Below the pieces are notes generated by a model. It did no database searches. It was given only the letters and a program-made list of their open reading frames with translations, and was not told where the DNA came from. A program made the position numbers and the translations under genes. Of a DNA stretch of 64,000 nucleotides, positions 8,471 to 24,676 are shown piece after piece. Origin of the DNA: Planctomycetaceae bacterium (GTDB lineage: Bacteria > Planctomycetota > Planctomycetia > Pirellulales > Lacipirellulaceae). The stretch covers positions 62,001 to 126,000 of the forward strand of contig PABB01000067.1 in the NCBI GenBank assembly GCA_002702655.1. The letters run 5' to 3'. The stretch's first letter is position 1; the number at the start of each line of letters is the position of its first letter.

Positions 8471-8797
8471 TTATGCGATGGAAACGACGATGTGGCTCAT
8501 CCGCTTTTTGATCACGTGCGCCATGCCGCGGGCCCGCGGGCGGACGCGCTTGAACATCGGCCCGCCGTCGACTCGCGCCTCGACGACCCGCAAGCCGCCC
8601 AGGTTGGGGGCCCGCAAATCCTCGGCGTTGCCCAGGGCGCTTTTGAGCACCTTTTCGATCAGCCGGGCGCCGCGCTGGGGCTGGTACTGCAAGATGGCGA
8701 TCGCGTCGTCGACCCGCTGGCCGCGAATCAAATCGGCAATCGGCCGCACCTTGCGGGGGCTGATCCGAGCGTGCTTGTGCGTTGCTGTGTATGCCAT
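8471..8797 (-). CDS. rplV: 50S ribosomal protein L22
   Basis: Lines the peptide exit tunnel through its long beta-hairpin. It has 108 residues, normal. The N-terminus (HKHARISPRKVRPIADLIRGQ) and the tunnel-hairpin block (VDGGPMFKRVRPRARGMAHVIKKRMSHI, conserved as the GP..KR..PRA.GRA..I.KR.SHI pattern) are both clear. It lies between rpsS and rpsC. Confidence 0.98.
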   Translation of the reverse strand: MAYTATHKHARISPRKVRPIADLIRGQRVDDAIAILQYQPQRGARLIEKVLKSALGNAEDLRAPNLGGLRVVEARVDGGPMFKRVRPRARGMAHVIKKRMSHIVVSIA

Positions 8798-8799
8798 TG

Positions 8800-8882
8800 T
8801 TTCGGCTTTCGGCTATTGGCTTTCAGCTATCGGCTTAACTCAACCGTCGACCCTCTGGCCGACAGCCGACAACTGACAGCCC
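8800..8882 (-). repeat. Heptad inverted repeat in rpsS-rplV spacer
   Basis: The left arm holds heptads GCTTTCG, GCTATTG, GCTTTCA and GCTATCG. The right arm holds GCCGACA, GCCGACA and ACTGACA. The loop includes CCGTCGACCC, as at 7.0 and 9.2 kb. The element occupies the entire spacer. Confidence 0.8.
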
Positions 8883-8884
8883 AA

Positions 8885-9157
8885 CTACCTTTTGCCCCCC
8901 TTGCCGCCGTGACCGCGGAAGCTGCGAGTCGGGGAGAACTCGCCCAACTTGTGGCCGACCATGTCTTCGGTGACGAACACCTTCAGGTGCGCCTTGCCGT
9001 TGTGCACCAGGAACGTGTGCCCCACGAACTCGGGAATGATCGTGCAGGCCCGAGCCCAGGTGGTGATCGGGTTCTTGGTGCCCGCTTCGTTCTGCTTCTC
9101 GACCTTCAAGTACAACTTGGGGTCGACGAACGGGCCTTTTTTGAGTGAACGTCCCAT
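8885..9157 (-). CDS. rpsS: 30S ribosomal protein S19
   Basis: Small-subunit head protein that contacts S13 and the A-site region. It has 90 residues. It opens with [15 protein letters not shown] and carries the conserved [23 protein letters not shown] block, then [15 protein letters not shown], which is the family's LGEF.PTR.F.GH pattern. It sits between rplB and rplV. Confidence 0.98.
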   Translation of the reverse strand: MGRSLKKGPFVDPKLYLKVEKQNEAGTKNPITTWARACTIIPEFVGHTFLVHNGKAHLKVFVTEDMVGHKLGEFSPTRSFRGHGGKGGKR

Positions 9158-9160
9158 GGG

Positions 9161-9246
9161 AGGCTTTCAGCTATCGGCTTTCGGCTATCGGCCAGAGCCT
9201 GCCGTCGACCTTGTAGCCGACAGCCGACAGCCAATAGCCGACAGCC
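9161..9246 (-). repeat. Heptad inverted repeat in rplB-rpsS spacer
   Basis: The left arm has GCTTTCA, GCTATCG, GCTTTCG and GCTATCG, then GCCAGAGCC. The right arm has GCCGACA, GCCGACA, GCCAATA and GCCGACA. The loop again includes CCGTCGACC. Seven-nt phase is kept through both arms. Confidence 0.8.
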
Positions 9247-9250
9247 CTCC

Positions 9251-10114
9251 TTACTTTGTGACCAACTTCTGCACGCCGTACCGCCGACTGCGGCGCCGAC
9301 GCACGATTGCCTTGTTCGATGCCTTGCGACGCTGCCGCGTGCGGCCGCCCTTGGTGGGCTTGCCCTGCGGCGTGACCGGGTTGCGCCCCCCCTTGGTGCG
9401 ACCCTCGCCGCCGCCGTGCGGGTGATCGACCGGGTTCATCGCCGTGCCGCGGACGTGGGGGCGACGCCCCATCCACCGCTTGCGACCCGCCTTGCCCAAC
9501 TGAATGGCACTGTGATCGCCGTTGCTGGTCGAGCCGATCGTCGCCCGACACGTGGACGGGATACGACGAATTTCGCCGCTGGGCAGCGAGATCTGCGCCC
9601 ACCCCGCCTCGCGAGCCATCAGCGTGGCGCTGGTGCCGGCGGAGCGACACAGCTCGGCGCCGCGACCCGGCTGCATCTCAATCGCATAGATCGAGGTGCC
9701 CAACGGGATCTTCTTCAACGGCAAGCAGTTGCCCAGCTTGGCCGGGGCGTCGTCGCCGCTGAGGACCTGGTCGCCCGCCTTCAACCCGGCCGGGGCGATG
9801 ATGTATCGCTTCTCGCCATCCGCGTAGTGCAGCAGGGCGATGCGCGCCGAGCGATTCGGATCGTATTGGATCGAATCGACCTTGGCCGGCACGCCGTCCT
9901 TGTTCCGCCGGAAGTCAATCAGGCGATACTTTTGCTTGTGGCCGCCGCCGCGGTGCCGGACGGTGATCTTGCCCTGGTTGTTGCGACCGCCCGTCTTGCG
10001 CTTGGGGCGCAGCAGACTCTTCTCCGGCTTGGCCCCGGGGGTCAGCTCGGCAAAGTCGCTCACCGAGGCGTTGCGGCGCCCGGCGGAGGTCGGCTTGTAT
10101 TTGCGAATACCCAT
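9251..10114 (-). CDS. rplB: 50S ribosomal protein L2
   Basis: Primary 23S rRNA-binding protein required for subunit association and peptidyl transferase activity. It has 287 residues, slightly over the usual 273-280. Visible family landmarks are [15 protein letters not shown], the [18 protein letters not shown] block around residues 44-60, and [18 protein letters not shown] near residue 225, which carries the conserved histidine important for peptidyl transfer. It lies between rplW and rpsS. Confidence 0.98.
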   Translation of the reverse strand: MGIRKYKPTSAGRRNASVSDFAELTPGAKPEKSLLRPKRKTGGRNNQGKITVRHRGGGHKQKYRLIDFRRNKDGVPAKVDSIQYDPNRSARIALLHYADGEKRYIIAPAGLKAGDQVLSGDDAPAKLGNCLPLKKIPLGTSIYAIEMQPGRGAELCRSAGTSATLMAREAGWAQISLPSGEIRRIPSTCRATIGSTSNGDHSAIQLGKAGRKRWMGRRPHVRGTAMNPVDHPHGGGEGRTKGGRNPVTPQGKPTKGGRTRQRRKASNKAIVRRRRSRRYGVQKLVTK

Positions 10115-10120
10115 GTCAAA

Positions 10121-10176
10121 TAGCTTTCAGCTCTCGGCTATCGGCTCTCAGCGCACACTGCGATCGACTGACAGCT
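10121..10176 (-). repeat. Short heptad inverted repeat in rplW-rplB spacer
   Basis: The left arm reads GCTTTCA, GCTCTCG, GCTATCG and GCTCTCA. The right arm is shorter (CGACTGACAGC). The loop is only about 15 nt. It is a reduced copy of the element seen in neighbouring spacers. Confidence 0.65.
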
Positions 10177-10178
10177 TC

Positions 10179-10493
10179 CTAGAAGAATTCAATCCGGTGC
10201 TCGGCGTCGAGCGTGACGATCGCCTTCTTCCAATCGTTGGTCCGCCCGAAGCGAAACCGCGTCCGCCGCGGCTTGCCCTTGCGATTCTGCGTGTGGACCT
10301 TCAACACCCTCACCTCAAAGAGCTCCTCGACCGCCCGCTTCACGTCCGCCTTGGTGGCCAGACGACTGACCTCAAAGGCGTAGGCGTTGTTGCGCGTCGA
10401 TTTGTGCATGCCCTTTTCAGTGACCAACGGCTTGATGATCACCTGATGCGGCTCGAGCGTCAGCTTCGTCGTTTGGGGGATATGTCGTGGCAT
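10179..10493 (-). CDS. rplW: 50S ribosomal protein L23
   Basis: Sits at the polypeptide exit and docks trigger factor and SRP. It has 104 residues from the ATG at 10493. A longer open frame extends upstream into rplD, but residues before MPRHIPQTTKL do not resemble L23. Conserved pieces are IIKPLVTEKGMHKSTRNNAYAFEV and RKGKPRRTRFRFGRTNDWKKAIVTL. It lies between rplD and rplB. Confidence 0.96.
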   Translation of the reverse strand: MPRHIPQTTKLTLEPHQVIIKPLVTEKGMHKSTRNNAYAFEVSRLATKADVKRAVEELFEVRVLKVHTQNRKGKPRRTRFRFGRTNDWKKAIVTLDAEHRIEFF

Positions 10494-10501
10494 GGTGATT
10501 T

Positions 10502-10523
10502 GTCCGTGGTCCGTTGTCAGTCG
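10502..10523 (-). repeat. Solitary heptad arm, GTCMGTT type
   Basis: Three to four heptads (GTCCGTG, GTCCGTT, GTCAGTC) lie between rplD and rplW. The word matches the 27.2 kb spacer, not the GCTNTCR word of the neighbouring spacers. I see no facing arm, so this is a single-sided copy. Confidence 0.5.
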
Positions 10524-10558
10524 CCCGTCAGCAGCGAAACGCCGCCAGCAGCGTCGAC

Positions 10559-11221
10559 TTACGCCTCGGCAGCCGCCTCCTGACCGTGACCGCCCTGACC
10601 CGCCTTCGCCTTCAGGAAATCCAAGGCCGCGGTGGTGACCAGCACCTTGTCGGCCGACAGCAGCTTCAAGGCATTCAGGTCGCTTGCCGGCGACACCGCC
10701 ACGGCGGCGATGTTGCGGGCGCTTTTGTAAACATTCACGTCGTGCTCGGCGGTCGTCACCAGCAGCGACGAGCCGTCGCAACCCACAGCCTTGATCACGC
10801 CGGCCATCTCGCGGGTCTTGGGGGCGGCGAACTCCAGCTTGTCGACGACGACCAGCTCTTCGTCATTCAGTTTGGCGGCCAGCGCCATCCGCGTGGCCAG
10901 CTGCAGCGCCTTGCGAGTCAGCGAGTAACCGTGACTGCGCGGGTGAATTTGCTTCATGTGGCCGCCGCCGCGACGCACGCCGCTCTTGCGATGGCCGGCC
11001 CGCGCGTTGCCCGTGCCCTTCTGGCGATACATCTTCTTCGTCGACCCGGCGACCTCGCTGCGACGCTTGGTCTTGTGGGTGCCCTGCCGGGCGTTGGCCT
11101 GATACATGACGACCGCGTCGTGCAACAGCTGCTTGCTGATGCGCGGAGCGAGATCGGTCGGCTCCAAATTGTAGGTGCCGACCTTCTTGCCTTTGGCGTC
11201 GAGGACAGTGAGCTTGGGCAT
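10559..11221 (-). CDS. rplD: 50S ribosomal protein L4
   Basis: Lines the exit tunnel and, in enterobacteria, represses the S10 operon by acting on its leader. It has 220 residues. The N-terminal strand ([19 protein letters not shown]) is followed by the tunnel-loop motif around residues 50-90, with [34 protein letters not shown]. The C-terminal nucleotide-like fold carries [18 protein letters not shown] short Gly/His/Glu/Ala tail is lineage-specific. It lies between rplC and rplW. Confidence 0.97.
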   Translation of the reverse strand: MPKLTVLDAKGKKVGTYNLEPTDLAPRISKQLLHDAVVMYQANARQGTHKTKRRSEVAGSTKKMYRQKGTGNARAGHRKSGVRRGGGHMKQIHPRSHGYSLTRKALQLATRMALAAKLNDEELVVVDKLEFAAPKTREMAGVIKAVGCDGSSLLVTTAEHDVNVYKSARNIAAVAVSPASDLNALKLLSADKVLVTTAALDFLKAKAGQGGHGQEAAAEA

Positions 11222-11228
11222 GGCTGCA

Positions 11229-11313
11229 GGCTATTTGCTATCGGCTATCGGCTATCGGCCAGAAACCTTGGAATCGCTTCTGGCCGACAGCCGAAAGCCG
11301 ACAGCCGAGAGCC
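11229..11313 (-). repeat. Heptad inverted repeat in rplC-rplD spacer
   Basis: The left arm has GCTATTT, GCTATCG, GCTATCG and GCTATCG, then GCCAGAAACC. The right arm has GCCGACA, GCCGAAA, GCCGACA and GCCGAGA. The GGCCAGAAA/TTCTGGCC closing pair is shared with the 7.3 kb copy. Confidence 0.85.
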
Positions 11314-11318
11314 TTCCT

Positions 11319-12020
11319 TCACACTTTGTTCGTTTGCTTAATCACCACGTACCCGCCGTTGGGACCGGGGACGGCGCCCCGGATCAGCAGCAGATTCTGC
11401 TCGGCGTCGACGCCGACCAGCTTTTGGTTGCGGACGGTGCAGCGAGCATTGCCGTACTGCCCGGGCATCCGCACGCCCTTGAACAGACGGCTGGGATAGG
11501 CACTGCAACCAGTGCCGCCCAACGCACGGTGGCACTTCTTCACGCCGTGCGTGGCCCGCTGGCCGCTGAAATTGTGCCGCTTCATGGCGCCCGAAAAGCC
11601 GCGACCCTTGCTGGTCGCCACCACGTCGACGCGAGCCACCCCCTCCAGGGAGTTCACATCAACGACCGAGCCCACCTCCAGAGCGCCAGCGGCGCCGCGG
11701 ATCTCGCGAACAAACCGCTTGGGCTCGCAATCAGCCTTGGCGGGGGCTTCGACGCCCGCGGCAGCACGCTTCTTGGCGGCCTTGCTGTCGAGCTTGGCGA
11801 CATGGCCGCGCTCGCTACGCTTCGCCAACCGGCGAGGCTTATCCAGATACCCCAACTGCACCGCTTCGTAGCCGTCCCGCTCGACCGTGCGCACCTGCAG
11901 CACGTGGCAAGGACCTGCCTGAACAACCGTCACGGGGATCACGCCGCCATCGGCGTCATACACCTGCGTCATGCCTACTTTGCGACCCAGAATAGCCGGG
12001 ACGCCACCTTCGGTAGCCAT
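11319..12020 (-). CDS. rplC: 50S ribosomal protein L3
   Basis: Early-assembly large-subunit protein whose loop reaches the peptidyl transferase centre. It has 233 residues from the ATG at 12020, with GGGGA nine bases upstream. The upstream in-frame start at 12068 gives no L3-like residues. Landmarks are ILGRKVGMTQVYDADG near residue 9 and the tryptophan-loop region SGAMKRHNFSGQRATHGVKKCHRALGGTGC. An Ala/Lys-rich insertion near residues 85-105 is lineage-specific. It is second in the operon after rpsJ. Confidence 0.97.
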   Translation of the reverse strand: MATEGGVPAILGRKVGMTQVYDADGGVIPVTVVQAGPCHVLQVRTVERDGYEAVQLGYLDKPRRLAKRSERGHVAKLDSKAAKKRAAAGVEAPAKADCEPKRFVREIRGAAGALEVGSVVDVNSLEGVARVDVVATSKGRGFSGAMKRHNFSGQRATHGVKKCHRALGGTGCSAYPSRLFKGVRMPGQYGNARCTVRNQKLVGVDAEQNLLLIRGAVPGPNGGYVVIKQTNKV

Positions 12021-12192
12021 CGCTCGAATTCCCCGAGATCGGTTGGCGGAACGGGAGACACGGGGCACGCCCCGGCTTACCCAAGCCGCTTCCAGTTCAT
12101 GCGGTTAAAAACAACTCGCTGAGGTCGTATGACAATCGACAACAGCCCCACGCTTGGCGAGCTTCGTCGCCGCGGACGGACTAGCCGCCACA

Positions 12193-12513
12193 CTAGGCAG
12201 TTGTCGCCTTAATCTTGATATCCACGCCAGCCGGCAAACTCAGCTTATTGAGCGACTCGATCGTCTTGGCCGTGGCCTGAACGATGTCGATCAGCCGCTT
12301 ATGAGTGCGAATCTCGAATTGCTGGCGAGCCTTCTTGTCCACGTGCGGACCCGAAAGCACCGTGTACCGTTCAATGCGAGTCGGCAGCGGAATCGGCCCA
12401 TGAACTTCGGAGTTGGTCCGCTTGGCCGTGTCCACGATCTCTGCGGCGCTTTGATCCAGCACCGAGTGGTCGTACGCTTCCATCCGAATTCGAATGACTT
12501 CCTTCGCAGCCAC
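12193..12513 (-). CDS. rpsJ: 30S ribosomal protein S10
   Basis: Small-subunit head protein, also the NusE partner of NusB in transcription antitermination. It has 106 residues from the GTG at 12513. GGAG lies six bases upstream, and the product begins just before [15 protein letters not shown], which aligns with the usual S10 N-terminus. A longer frame to 12621 lacks S10 features. It is the first gene of the superoperon and has a good promoter about 150 bp upstream. Confidence 0.95.
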   Translation of the reverse strand: MAAKEVIRIRMEAYDHSVLDQSAAEIVDTAKRTNSEVHGPIPLPTRIERYTVLSGPHVDKKARQQFEIRTHKRLIDIVQATAKTIESLNKLSLPAGVDIKIKATTA

Positions 12514-12667
12514 AACTCGCTCCGGGGCGACGCACGCCCGAATGACACAGCCCGCCGCCGGCTCTCGATCCCGCGAAATCGCAGAACCGAACAATCGCCG
12601 CCGGGAGGGGCCGACTCCCAAGTTTCAAAGAACCCTACTGGCCCCGTGTTTCAGGGGCGAATCGGGG

Positions 12668-12696
12668 ATTTTAGGGCAGGACCAGAAAAGCGTCAA
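12668..12696 (-). promoter_or_regulatory. Sigma-70-type promoter of the S10 operon
   Basis: On the minus strand TTGACG (12696-12691) and TAAAAT (12673-12668) are 17 nt apart. Transcription would begin near 12661, leaving a leader of about 150 nt before rpsJ. The leader can form a GCCCC/GGGGC hairpin just after the start. The spacing and match are good; nothing was tested. Confidence 0.7.
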
Positions 12697-12804
12697 CGGG
12701 CCATCGCGACGGTTCGCAGAAAATTTCCCCGCCCCGTGCGCCCCGCCCCGAACTCCCAAGAGATCGGCAGCCGACGACTTGCCGGCACGCGTCACGGAAT
12801 CAGC

Positions 12805-12841
12805 TTGACATAATACGCGGTGTATTGCGACAGTAATACAC
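12805..12841 (+). promoter_or_regulatory. TTGACA box and tandem inverted repeats abutting the regulator start
   Basis: TTGACA at 12805-12810 is followed by two overlapping inverted repeats. AATAC-N5-GTATT lies at 12812-12826 and a perfect GTGTATT-N8-AATACAC at 12820-12841. The second ends one base before the GntR start codon. Such symmetry is expected of a GntR/YtrA operator and suggests autoregulation. No -10 box with normal spacing is obvious, so the exact transcription start is uncertain. Confidence 0.6.
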
Positions 12842-13261
12842 ATGGCCGCGTCCGTCCGCTTTCAGATTCACCCCTCCTCGGGTGTGCCGATCTACCGGCA
12901 AATCATCGACCAGGTCCACGCCCTGGTCGCGGGGGGGAAGCTGCGCCCCGGCGATCTGCTGCCGAGCGTGCGAACCGTCGCCCGGGCGGCCGACGTGAAC
13001 CCCATGACGGTCAGCAAGGCGTACTCGCAGCTGGAAAGTGCGGGCGTTGTGGAGCGGGTGCGGGGCCAGGGGATGCGGGTGCTGGCCCCCGCCGACCGGC
13101 CCGCGCCCAAGCGTCGCCGTGCCGAGTTCCGCGACCTGCTGGCCGCGGCCCTGCATCGGGGCCGGCAATTGGGGCTCGATGACGATCAGATCCAGGCCGA
13201 AGTTGACGACCTGCTGGCCGCCCATGACGCGGCCACCGCCGAACAGACCGCCAATCGCTGA
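12842..13261 (+). CDS. GntR-family transcriptional regulator, YtrA type
   Basis: DNA-binding regulator of 139 residues. The winged helix is at about 10-80, with GVPIYRQIIDQVHALVAGGKL, then LPSVRTVARAADVNPMTVSKAYSQLESAGVVE, the canonical GntR pattern. Only about 55 residues follow, helical and without a large ligand domain, which is the YtrA subfamily layout. It is followed 12 bp later by an ABC ATPase, matching known ytr-like operons that respond to cell-envelope stress. The inverted repeats over its start codon suggest it represses its own operon. The inducer is unknown. Confidence 0.9.
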   Translation: MAASVRFQIHPSSGVPIYRQIIDQVHALVAGGKLRPGDLLPSVRTVARAADVNPMTVSKAYSQLESAGVVERVRGQGMRVLAPADRPAPKRRRAEFRDLLAAALHRGRQLGLDDDQIQAEVDDLLAAHDAATAEQTANR

Positions 13262-13273
13262 GGGACGGACGAA

Positions 13274-14263
13274 ATGCCGACGCCGGTCTACATCGCCGCA
13301 GGGCTGAAGAAGAGCTTCTCAGGCAATCCCTTCGCCCAAAATTATGTGCTCCGCGGCATCGACTTGACCGTGCAACAGGGCGCCGTGGTCGGGCTGCTGG
13401 GTCAGAACGGCAGCGGCAAGAGCACGCTGCTGAAATGCTCGCTGGGGCTGCTGCGCCCCTCAGCCGGACAAGTCACGGTCCTGGACGAAGACGGCTGGGA
13501 CCTGTCGGCCGAGGCCAAGTCGCGTATTGGCTACGTCCCCCAGGAGGTGGTTAGCTACCCGTGGATGCTCGCTCGGCAGGTCATAGAGTACACCGCGGCC
13601 TTCTACCCGCGGTGGAATCAACCGTTGGTCGACGAGCTATGCCGCCGCTGGCGGCTGCCGCTGGAGGAGCGGGTCGCCGCGCTGTCGACCGGGCAACTGC
13701 AGACGCTGGGGATCGTGCTCGCGCTGGGGCACGAACCGGAACTGCTGATCCTGGACGAGCCGGTCGCCAGTCTCGACCCGGTCGCCCGGCGGCAATTCTT
13801 GCGCACGCTGCTGGAGATCGTCGCCGATCGCCGCCGGACGGTCATCTTCAGCACGCACATCACCAGCGATCTGGAGCGGGTCGCCACGCGGGTGGCCATG
13901 CTCCGCGATGGAGTGATTGGCTTGGACGGCGAAATGGACGAGCTGAAAGACCGCGTGAAACGCCTGCACCTGGCCGCCGCCGCGCCCCTGCCGAAGGACC
14001 TGGCCGTGCCGGGGGCGCTCGCCGTGGAAATCGACGGCGCCGAAGCGTCGATCACGCTGGCGAATTTCGATTCGTCGATCGTCGATCAACTCCGCGTCGC
14101 CTGGAACGCCGACGTGACGGTGCAGGACCTCAACCTGGAGGAGATGTTCATCGCGGTGCATGAGCACTGCGGCGGCGCCGCCCCTAGCGTCGCCAACGCC
14201 AACAACGTCAAGTCCGCTGAATCTGATGACTCCCGGAATGTGCCGGAGATTGACTGCCCATGA
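13274..14263 (+). CDS. ABC transporter ATP-binding protein
   Basis: Energises an ABC transporter, here probably of the Ytr-type. It has 329 residues. Walker A GQNGSGKST is near residue 46, the signature motif is present as LSTGQLQ, and Walker B LLILDEP is followed by the H-loop STHI. After about residue 220 comes a C-terminal extension of roughly 100 residues common in antibiotic- or envelope-export ATPases. Its stop overlaps the next gene by 4 bp, implying coupling. The substrate cannot be read from sequence. Confidence 0.9.
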   Translation: MPTPVYIAAGLKKSFSGNPFAQNYVLRGIDLTVQQGAVVGLLGQNGSGKSTLLKCSLGLLRPSAGQVTVLDEDGWDLSAEAKSRIGYVPQEVVSYPWMLARQVIEYTAAFYPRWNQPLVDELCRRWRLPLEERVAALSTGQLQTLGIVLALGHEPELLILDEPVASLDPVARRQFLRTLLEIVADRRRTVIFSTHITSDLERVATRVAMLRDGVIGLDGEMDELKDRVKRLHLAAAAPLPKDLAVPGALAVEIDGAEASITLANFDSSIVDQLRVAWNADVTVQDLNLEEMFIAVHEHCGGAAPSVANANNVKSAESDDSRNVPEIDCP

Positions 14264-15720
14264 CGCCTTTGGCCCAGCGATTGCATGCCGTTCTCTCGAC
14301 GTACGCGACGCGCTCACGACTCGTGCTGGGAATGATCTTCGTGCTTCTTGCGACGATCTTTCTGCTGATAAACATTCCCACGAGCGGCGTCGCTGAGATG
14401 ATTCTCTTCCCGTATCTCTTCTACTGCTTGCTATGGATGTCGGCTTGGTCCAACGGGATTTCCGATCAAGGACGTTGGCAGTTCGCGCCGGCACGAGCGG
14501 CAATTCTCCCCGGCTATCGGGCGCCGCATCGGATGGTCCTCATGGGCATCTATCTTATCCCCGTGGCGCTGGTCCTTGTGACTTCATGCATGCGAGGGCA
14601 GAGTCTCCCCGGCGCTCACACCGCGGTGATCGCATTCTTGATGACATTGACGATAGCCGCGTCCACGATCCCCTCCGGACTGATCTTGGGCACGTTCTTT
14701 GGCTACGTTGCCTTCAGCGACTACATCGGCATTGACAAGATTCCGCAGCTCTTGCTGGATCATCCGCACGAGGCGAACGTCGGCGGGATCCTCGTCGCCA
14801 TCGGGTGCGCGTTGATTGCCCGTCGGCGGATTCGCACGCTCTCGCGCCTGACGGAAGACGACCCAGAATACGTCGCCCCGACGTGGTCCGAACCGGGCCA
14901 AGCGGCTCGCACCCAACAGCGAGGTGCGTTGCAGCGAACTGGCGAAACCAGTACGGGCCCCGCCGCCTGTCGGCAGACAATCGCTGCATTCGATCGCTGG
15001 CTGAATCGCGCGCGGCGCTGGAATCGATCGAGACGCATTCTCTTGCCGACGATTGGCGAATTCGCCGTTCTCGACGCCAAGACGCTCGCCCTGCTCATGG
15101 TCGTGGGCCTGTTCCTGGGGCCCTTGGGATCGTTCGCGCGAAGCCACGACGAACCGCCGCCAGGCATCTTTCCGACATTGCTGGAAGGCGTTCGCGGCTT
15201 GGCCTGGTTTGCGGCGCTGATCGCACCGCCCGTCACGGCGATCGTTGCAGGCAACGGCTTGGCCAGCCGCCTGAAAACGATGGCGACTGAGCGATTGCTA
15301 CCGCTGACGCGCAGGACTTACGTTGATTCGCAACTTGTCGCGTTTGCCGCCTGTGCAGTTGGCGTCTGGGCCTTGCTCAACGCGATAGCCATTGGAGTCG
15401 GAGCCTTCGGGCCGCCGGAACACGGCGATTCTGTGTTCGCTGCGTCACTTGTGACCTATCTGGGACTCTCCTTCGCCTGCGTGATATTCAACTTCGGGAT
15501 CACCGCCGTTCTGACAGTTACCAGTGCAGAGTTTGCTGCGATCTTCTTGATCACCGGTGCATGCGGCACGGCCGATCTGGTGCTGCTGCTATTGTGGCTG
15601 CAGGGCGTACCGGATTTTGGTTGGATTCCGGCGTGCATCGGCGCACTGCTGGCCGGGGGCGCGGGCGTGCTTTTCATCCAGCATGCCCGCGTACTGTGGC
15701 GCGAGCGCGAGCTCGGCTGA
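14260..15720 (+). CDS. Integral membrane protein, probable ABC permease
   Basis: A protein of 486 residues that I do not recognise by family. It has an N-terminal bundle of hydrophobic helices (about residues 20-65, 90-150 and 175-190) and a hydrophilic middle stretch at about 195-260. A second set of helices runs from about 268 to 475. It begins 4 bp inside the upstream ATPase gene, so it is the likely membrane partner of that ATPase. The pairing is inferred from context; no permease motif was identified. Confidence 0.7.
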   Translation: MTPLAQRLHAVLSTYATRSRLVLGMIFVLLATIFLLINIPTSGVAEMILFPYLFYCLLWMSAWSNGISDQGRWQFAPARAAILPGYRAPHRMVLMGIYLIPVALVLVTSCMRGQSLPGAHTAVIAFLMTLTIAASTIPSGLILGTFFGYVAFSDYIGIDKIPQLLLDHPHEANVGGILVAIGCALIARRRIRTLSRLTEDDPEYVAPTWSEPGQAARTQQRGALQRTGETSTGPAACRQTIAAFDRWLNRARRWNRSRRILLPTIGEFAVLDAKTLALLMVVGLFLGPLGSFARSHDEPPPGIFPTLLEGVRGLAWFAALIAPPVTAIVAGNGLASRLKTMATERLLPLTRRTYVDSQLVAFAACAVGVWALLNAIAIGVGAFGPPEHGDSVFAASLVTYLGLSFACVIFNFGITAVLTVTSAEFAAIFLITGACGTADLVLLLLWLQGVPDFGWIPACIGALLAGGAGVLFIQHARVLWRERELG

Positions 15721-15735
15721 CCGCCGAGCGCATAG

Positions 15736-15763
15736 AAAAAGCCGGGGGCGAAACGCCCCCGGC
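15736..15763 (-). terminator. Rho-independent terminator after rpoC
   Basis: A perfect ten-base stem GCCGGGGGCG...CGCCCCCGGC with a three-base loop lies at 15741-15763. Read on the minus strand, TTTTT follows it (15740-15736). It lies 33 bp beyond the rpoC stop and ends the large RNA polymerase operon. It also separates that operon from the convergent ABC operon. Confidence 0.9.
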
Positions 15764-15795
15764 CATAAGTGCACGCGTCGTTGCCGCGACTGCGG

Positions 15796-20208
<4,413 letters not shown>

Positions 20209-20230
20209 GCAACTCTCCTCGGAGGTAAGC

Positions 20231-20283
20231 TGCAATATGCGAATTGCAAATTGAAAATTGCAAAACGCAAATTGCAGATTGCC
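20231..20283 (-). repeat. Heptad arm flanking the four-helix-bundle gene, rpoC side
   Basis: Six consecutive 7-mers are in exact phase: GAATTGC, AAATTGA, AAATTGC, AAAACGC, AAATTGC and AGATTGC. The arm lies between the rpoC Shine-Dalgarno and the four-helix-bundle stop codon. It is the inverted counterpart of the arm at 20706-20747. Confidence 0.85.
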
Positions 20284-20288
20284 GCGAG

Positions 20289-20666
20289 TCAATCTGACTC
20301 CGGCCTATGTTTCTTGCTGGCGCCCTTCGCGGTGGCGACGGACTGGCCCAGAATTCTTGTCAATTGGTCCGACTCATCGATCAGTTCCGCCAACCTGCCG
20401 CTTGGCAGCAACTCGGCCCGCACAATCAGTCGCAACCACACGCGCGTCTCTCTCAGCTCTTTCAAGCAAATGCTGAGCTTGTGGGCAAAATCTGCTTTGC
20501 TCTCCGCTCCGCATCCCTCCTCGTAGTTGGCGACCGGCGAGGTCCCGCTGCGAATCAGCTGACCCGCTACGTGTCGAGCCAATCGCGTTTCGGGCTAGCT
20601 GTCGACAACCTTGGCAACTCGAGCTGCAAAATCCAAGAGCCGGTCCGAAAGCTCGTCCGAGTTCAT
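20289..20666 (-). pseudogene. Four-helix-bundle protein gene interrupted by in-frame TAG
   Basis: From the ATG at 20666 the frame reads MNSDELSDRLLDFAARVAKVV, meets TAG at 20597-20595, then continues in the same frame as PETRLARHVAGQLIRSGTS and on to a stop at 20289. Without the TAG it would be a 125-residue protein of the four-helix-bundle / 23S rRNA IVS-encoded family (pattern LP.T..GRH.AGQL.RSGTS..ANY.EA). The expected residue at the stop is Leu; TTG to TAG is one change. Reinitiation at the TTG at 20582 is possible but weak. It sits alone between rpoB and rpoC, inside facing heptad arms. Confidence 0.85.
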
Positions 20667-20705
20667 CGGTCCTCGCTCATGCAGGAGTTGCCGTCACCTT
20701 TGTCC

Positions 20706-20747
20706 GCAATTTGCAATTTGCATTTCTCAATTTGCAGTTTGCAATTC
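20706..20747 (-). repeat. Heptad arm flanking the four-helix-bundle gene, rpoB side
   Basis: Six 7-mers are in phase on the plus strand: GCAATTT, GCAATTT, GCATTTC, TCAATTT, GCAGTTT and GCAATTC. Its reverse complement starts with the same GAATTGC heptad as the arm at 20231-20283, so the two are inverted repeats. It ends five bases from the rpoB stop codon. Confidence 0.85.
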
Positions 20748-20752
20748 AACTC

Positions 20753-24469
<3,717 letters not shown>

Positions 24470-24676
24470 GGGGCAAACTGCTCCGTTCTCACAAAGGTGG
24501 GGAGATTGTGCGAATCGCGGCGCGTCGGCTCGTTGGGGAGACGAGCAAGCGGGCGACTCGATGACGGCGACGGGCCCTGGGCAACCCGTCGCCAATCAAG
24601 CAAGAGGGAACGCTGCAGCGGCCGCGTGCGGCGCGTCCGGCTGCCAAAACGATGTTACGGTACGAAACCGCGCGAA

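Noticed and set aside
4236-11313. The repeats in the S10 operon spacers as a CRISPR array
   Set aside because: Units are 7 nt with no unique spacers of constant length and no cas genes; each array sits between different genes.
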